Made by a program: the position numbers and the translations under genes. The notes beneath the pieces are model-generated. The model was not told where the DNA came from and did not search any database. It saw only the letters and a program-made list of their open reading frames with translations. From Setophaga petechia (lineage: Eukaryota > Chordata > Aves > Passeriformes > Parulidae), in assembly GCA_024362935.1 (NCBI GenBank), contig JANCRA010000007.1, forward strand, positions 7,380,503-7,444,502: DNA of 64,000 nt. Reading direction: 5' to 3'. Every line of letters starts with the position of its first letter. The first letter of the stretch is position 1. Positions 62,001 to 64,000 of the stretch are shown here, piece after piece.

Positions 62001-63189
62001 CAACGCCTTGAAGGCTGCTGTGATCTGGCAGACTGAGACAGGAAAAGCAACGCGTTTTGCAGGGGTTGTGTGTGAGGAGCTTCACATGCGGTGCGAGTGG
62101 GGCACAGGAGAGTGGGCAGATGTGCAAAGGAAGGTGCTCAAATAACACTGGAGCAAAAACCCCATTGATTTTGCATCACTTAGCAACACTTGAAATTTAC
62201 TCTTATTTGTAGACAAATACGAGTTCTACCATCAATCTTACCCTGTGCTGTGAACACAAGCTCTCTTCTACAGGGCTGTCCTATGCCTGCAAGTAACGTG
62301 GCTGTATGTGGAAACTGGGGCCTGCCTATGTGAAGCAGTGTGACACCACAGGAACCTATTATGTCTGAATAGGAACCTCAGCTGAAAGCCATCTACTGCT
62401 CAGGAGAGGGAAGTCGATCTCAGGGCTTGGAAGGTGGCTCCCTCAAAATGTGACCTTTCAGTTCAAAAAGAAACTTAGTATAATATAATAAAAATCCTAG
62501 GGAGCAATATGTTTTCTCACAGTCATGCATACATCTGTGAGCACTGAAGGGCTGATCCAGAGGTTACCATTATAAAAATCAGCTGTGTCCAACAGTTACC
62601 ACAGTATTATCAACAATATTAGAGGTTCCCGCACCCTATACTTAGATTAGGAAATAACTGTGGTAGTTGTGTGGTTTCCCTTTGGCAGCTGCTGATCTGT
62701 TAATGGTGACCACTGTATAATACAATGAGCAGAACTGGTACTAGTCAGATCCAGAGCTTGGTCCTCTGCCATCCCCACTGTGCAACATGGAGCAAATTGG
62801 CTGCCATTCGCAGCCCAGCAAAATCCCAGCACAGATAGTATCACAACAGCTGAATTTCCATTGCTGAGCAAACTAAAAGGCCAACTGGTTGGAATTCTCC
62901 AGTTTAAATTATATATTTTATCACTGGATTTCATGTGATTAAAGCTGTGCATTTTTAATTGAAAAACTGAAAAGCAGGGAAGCAACAGACCTCAGATGCA
63001 TCTTGGGGTTTCTGTGAATTATCTTTTTCCTTCTTGCTCTTTTGGTTTTCATTTTTGATGCGTTTTGTTGCAGACACTTTTGTTTTTGCTTCACTCTCCT
63101 GGGAACTGTTATCCTGTTTTCGAGGTTTCACTGGAGGCAGTGGCTTATCTTCCTCTCCTTTAATAAATCTTTCATATGGCAGGATTAAT
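56946..63189 (-). CDS. ARID5B: ARID5B, C-terminal 782 residues (gene continues beyond the window)
   Basis: Two coding exons are present: 63189-62991 and 59096-56946. They join in phase 0 to give 782 residues, the part of the roughly 1,188-residue protein after the ARID domain. The first residues, LILPYERFIKGEED, close the ARID fold; the upstream exons with the domain itself lie past 64 kb. Conserved blocks include MADYIANCTVKVDQLG, HNALKQTPKVLVVQ, GIMSPLAKKKLLSQVSGA, FLADFYSSPHLHSLYRHTEH, QPTDLSLPK, ARPLKRSLEDLD and the terminal YGDLLHNSIYPLAAINPQAA. Known biology: ARID5B (MRF2) is a nuclear AT-rich DNA-binding coregulator that recruits the H3K9me2 demethylase PHF2 and acts in fat, liver, cartilage and lymphoid development. 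The paralogue ARID5A is shorter and lacks these blocks. Confidence 0.96.
59097..62990 (-). other. ARID5B: ARID5B last intron
   Basis: A 3.9 kb intron with GT (62990-62989) and AG (59098-59097) ends on the minus strand. It holds no recognised exon or transposon. A stretch at about 59750-60180 looks like a conserved regulatory element, and 60690-61140 is GC-richer and unassigned. Confidence 0.8.
62991..63189 (-). CDS. ARID5B: ARID5B penultimate coding exon
   Basis: 199 nt: one base finishing an upstream codon, then 66 codons from LILPYERF to QKPQDASE. It contains a lysine-rich stretch (TKRIKNENQKSKKEK) that may be a nuclear-localisation signal. The acceptor on the minus strand is CCCTAG and the donor GTCTGT. 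Confidence 0.95.
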
Positions 63190-64000
63190 CTAGGGGATTA
63201 AGGAACAAATAATTGATCAGGTTTTGCTGTTCTAGCAAAGAAAAAAATGTATCTACTGTGAGCAGTTTACTTAATAAATCCATTTTCTTCCGTGCCATAA
63301 AAGCAACAGTTTAAACTCTACATCTATAAATCCAAGTATAAGAAATCAATTTATTTGGCAAGATTATAACGTGGAATAAATTCAGTGGAGTTAAGAGTTC
63401 GTGTGGATTAGTTGTCAGTAACTTCACCATGGTTTGTGTGGCTACACCAATTTGTACCAGATGAGAATATCAGCCATTATGTTTTAGACTGATTAAAAAA
63501 AAAAAAATTCCACCGTTTATTTTTATTTTCCCTCCCCGACTTTAACAGCATGCAGCAAGCCCCAGGAAAACACCTACAAAGCCATAGCCAACTTGGTAAC
63601 AGCTACACAATTTCCAGGCTGCTGGTTCCCCTCACTGCAAGGGCGAGTGCCAGGAACGTGGCAGGGGCCAGGAGAGCTGGGCTGCAGCAGCCCTACGAGC
63701 TGGGCACAGCACCCGCCCGGCCATCGCCAGCGCCAGCCTCCCCGTGCAAGGCACCCATGCAGTGACAGTCACCAGAGCCTTTTTTGAGGAAGAAGGGGAG
63801 AAGAGAAGAGTTAAATATGAAGGAATTCTTCACTGTGGAGCTGTCTGCCACAAAGGGCACGAAATTGCTTTAAAAACACAAGGAAGAAATGCAAACAAAA
63901 AATATCCTCCCTGAAAGCATCAAACACACCGAGTTTTAATCTCTCTGTTTTCCCTTTGCAATTCTTGATCTGAAAGGAAAAATAACTGATATAATTAAAA
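63190..64000 (-). other. ARID5B: ARID5B intron, partial
   Basis: Intron sequence upstream of the penultimate exon, running off the window. A run of 12 A residues lies at about 63495-63507, and a GC-rich patch at 63640-63770 has no recognisable content. Confidence 0.7.

Noticed and set aside
1..64000. tRNA, rRNA, CRISPR array, bacterial operon or viral genome
   Set aside because: No cloverleaf, ribosomal or spacer-repeat structure was seen. Gene structure is eukaryotic and spliced throughout.

Overview
This window is avian nuclear DNA. The evidence is spliced vertebrate genes with GT-AG introns, CR1 retrotransposon tails ending in the bird-type ATTCTATG octamer repeat, a CpG-island promoter, and two neighbouring genes I recognise from amniotes. 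It holds one complete gene and the 3' part of a second, arranged tail to tail, with about 18-21 kb of intergenic DNA between them. I cannot name the species. All family comparisons come from memory, since no search could be run.

Left part (about 1.0-32.3 kb, or to about 35.1 kb with a distal poly(A) site): RTKN2 (rhotekin-2) on the + strand. I rebuilt 12 coding exons with matching splice phases. They total 1,821 coding nt, which gives a 606-residue protein with an HR1 segment, an anillin/rhotekin homology region, a PH domain and a proline-rich tail. The start ATG at 1360 lies in a CpG island and has an in-frame stop 24 nt upstream. Intron 11 carries a young CR1 fragment, and an old antisense CR1/L3-like LINE lies just past the first good poly(A) signal.

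Middle part (about 35-53 kb): no gene I can support. It contains AT-rich stretches that look like candidate regulatory elements, a CpG-richer patch near 42.1 kb and a nest of perfect and near-perfect palindromes at 43.12-43.24 kb. It also contains a minus-strand endogenous-retrovirus remnant (LTR promoter plus broken gag leader), an unexplained 292-codon ORF at 47.3-48.2 kb, a 1.3 kb C-rich minisatellite that is open in several frames (48.36-49.66 kb), and a second CR1 tail at 52.1 kb.

Right part (53.2-64 kb): the 3' end of ARID5B on the - strand. It comprises the last two coding exons (782 residues, everything after the ARID DNA-binding domain), a long 3' UTR of about 3.75 kb ending at a canonical AATAAA, a 3.9 kb last intron and the start of the next intron.

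The two genes are independent: RTKN2 is a Rho-effector family protein and ARID5B is a chromatin regulator that partners the demethylase PHF2. The convergent RTKN2-ARID5B order matches the human chromosome 10q21 arrangement, so this is conserved synteny. I found no wholly new gene system. The items most worth a second look are the multi-frame-open minisatellite, the alternating palindrome cluster, a G-quadruplex motif in the ARID5B 3' UTR, and a PxDLS corepressor-type motif in ARID5B.
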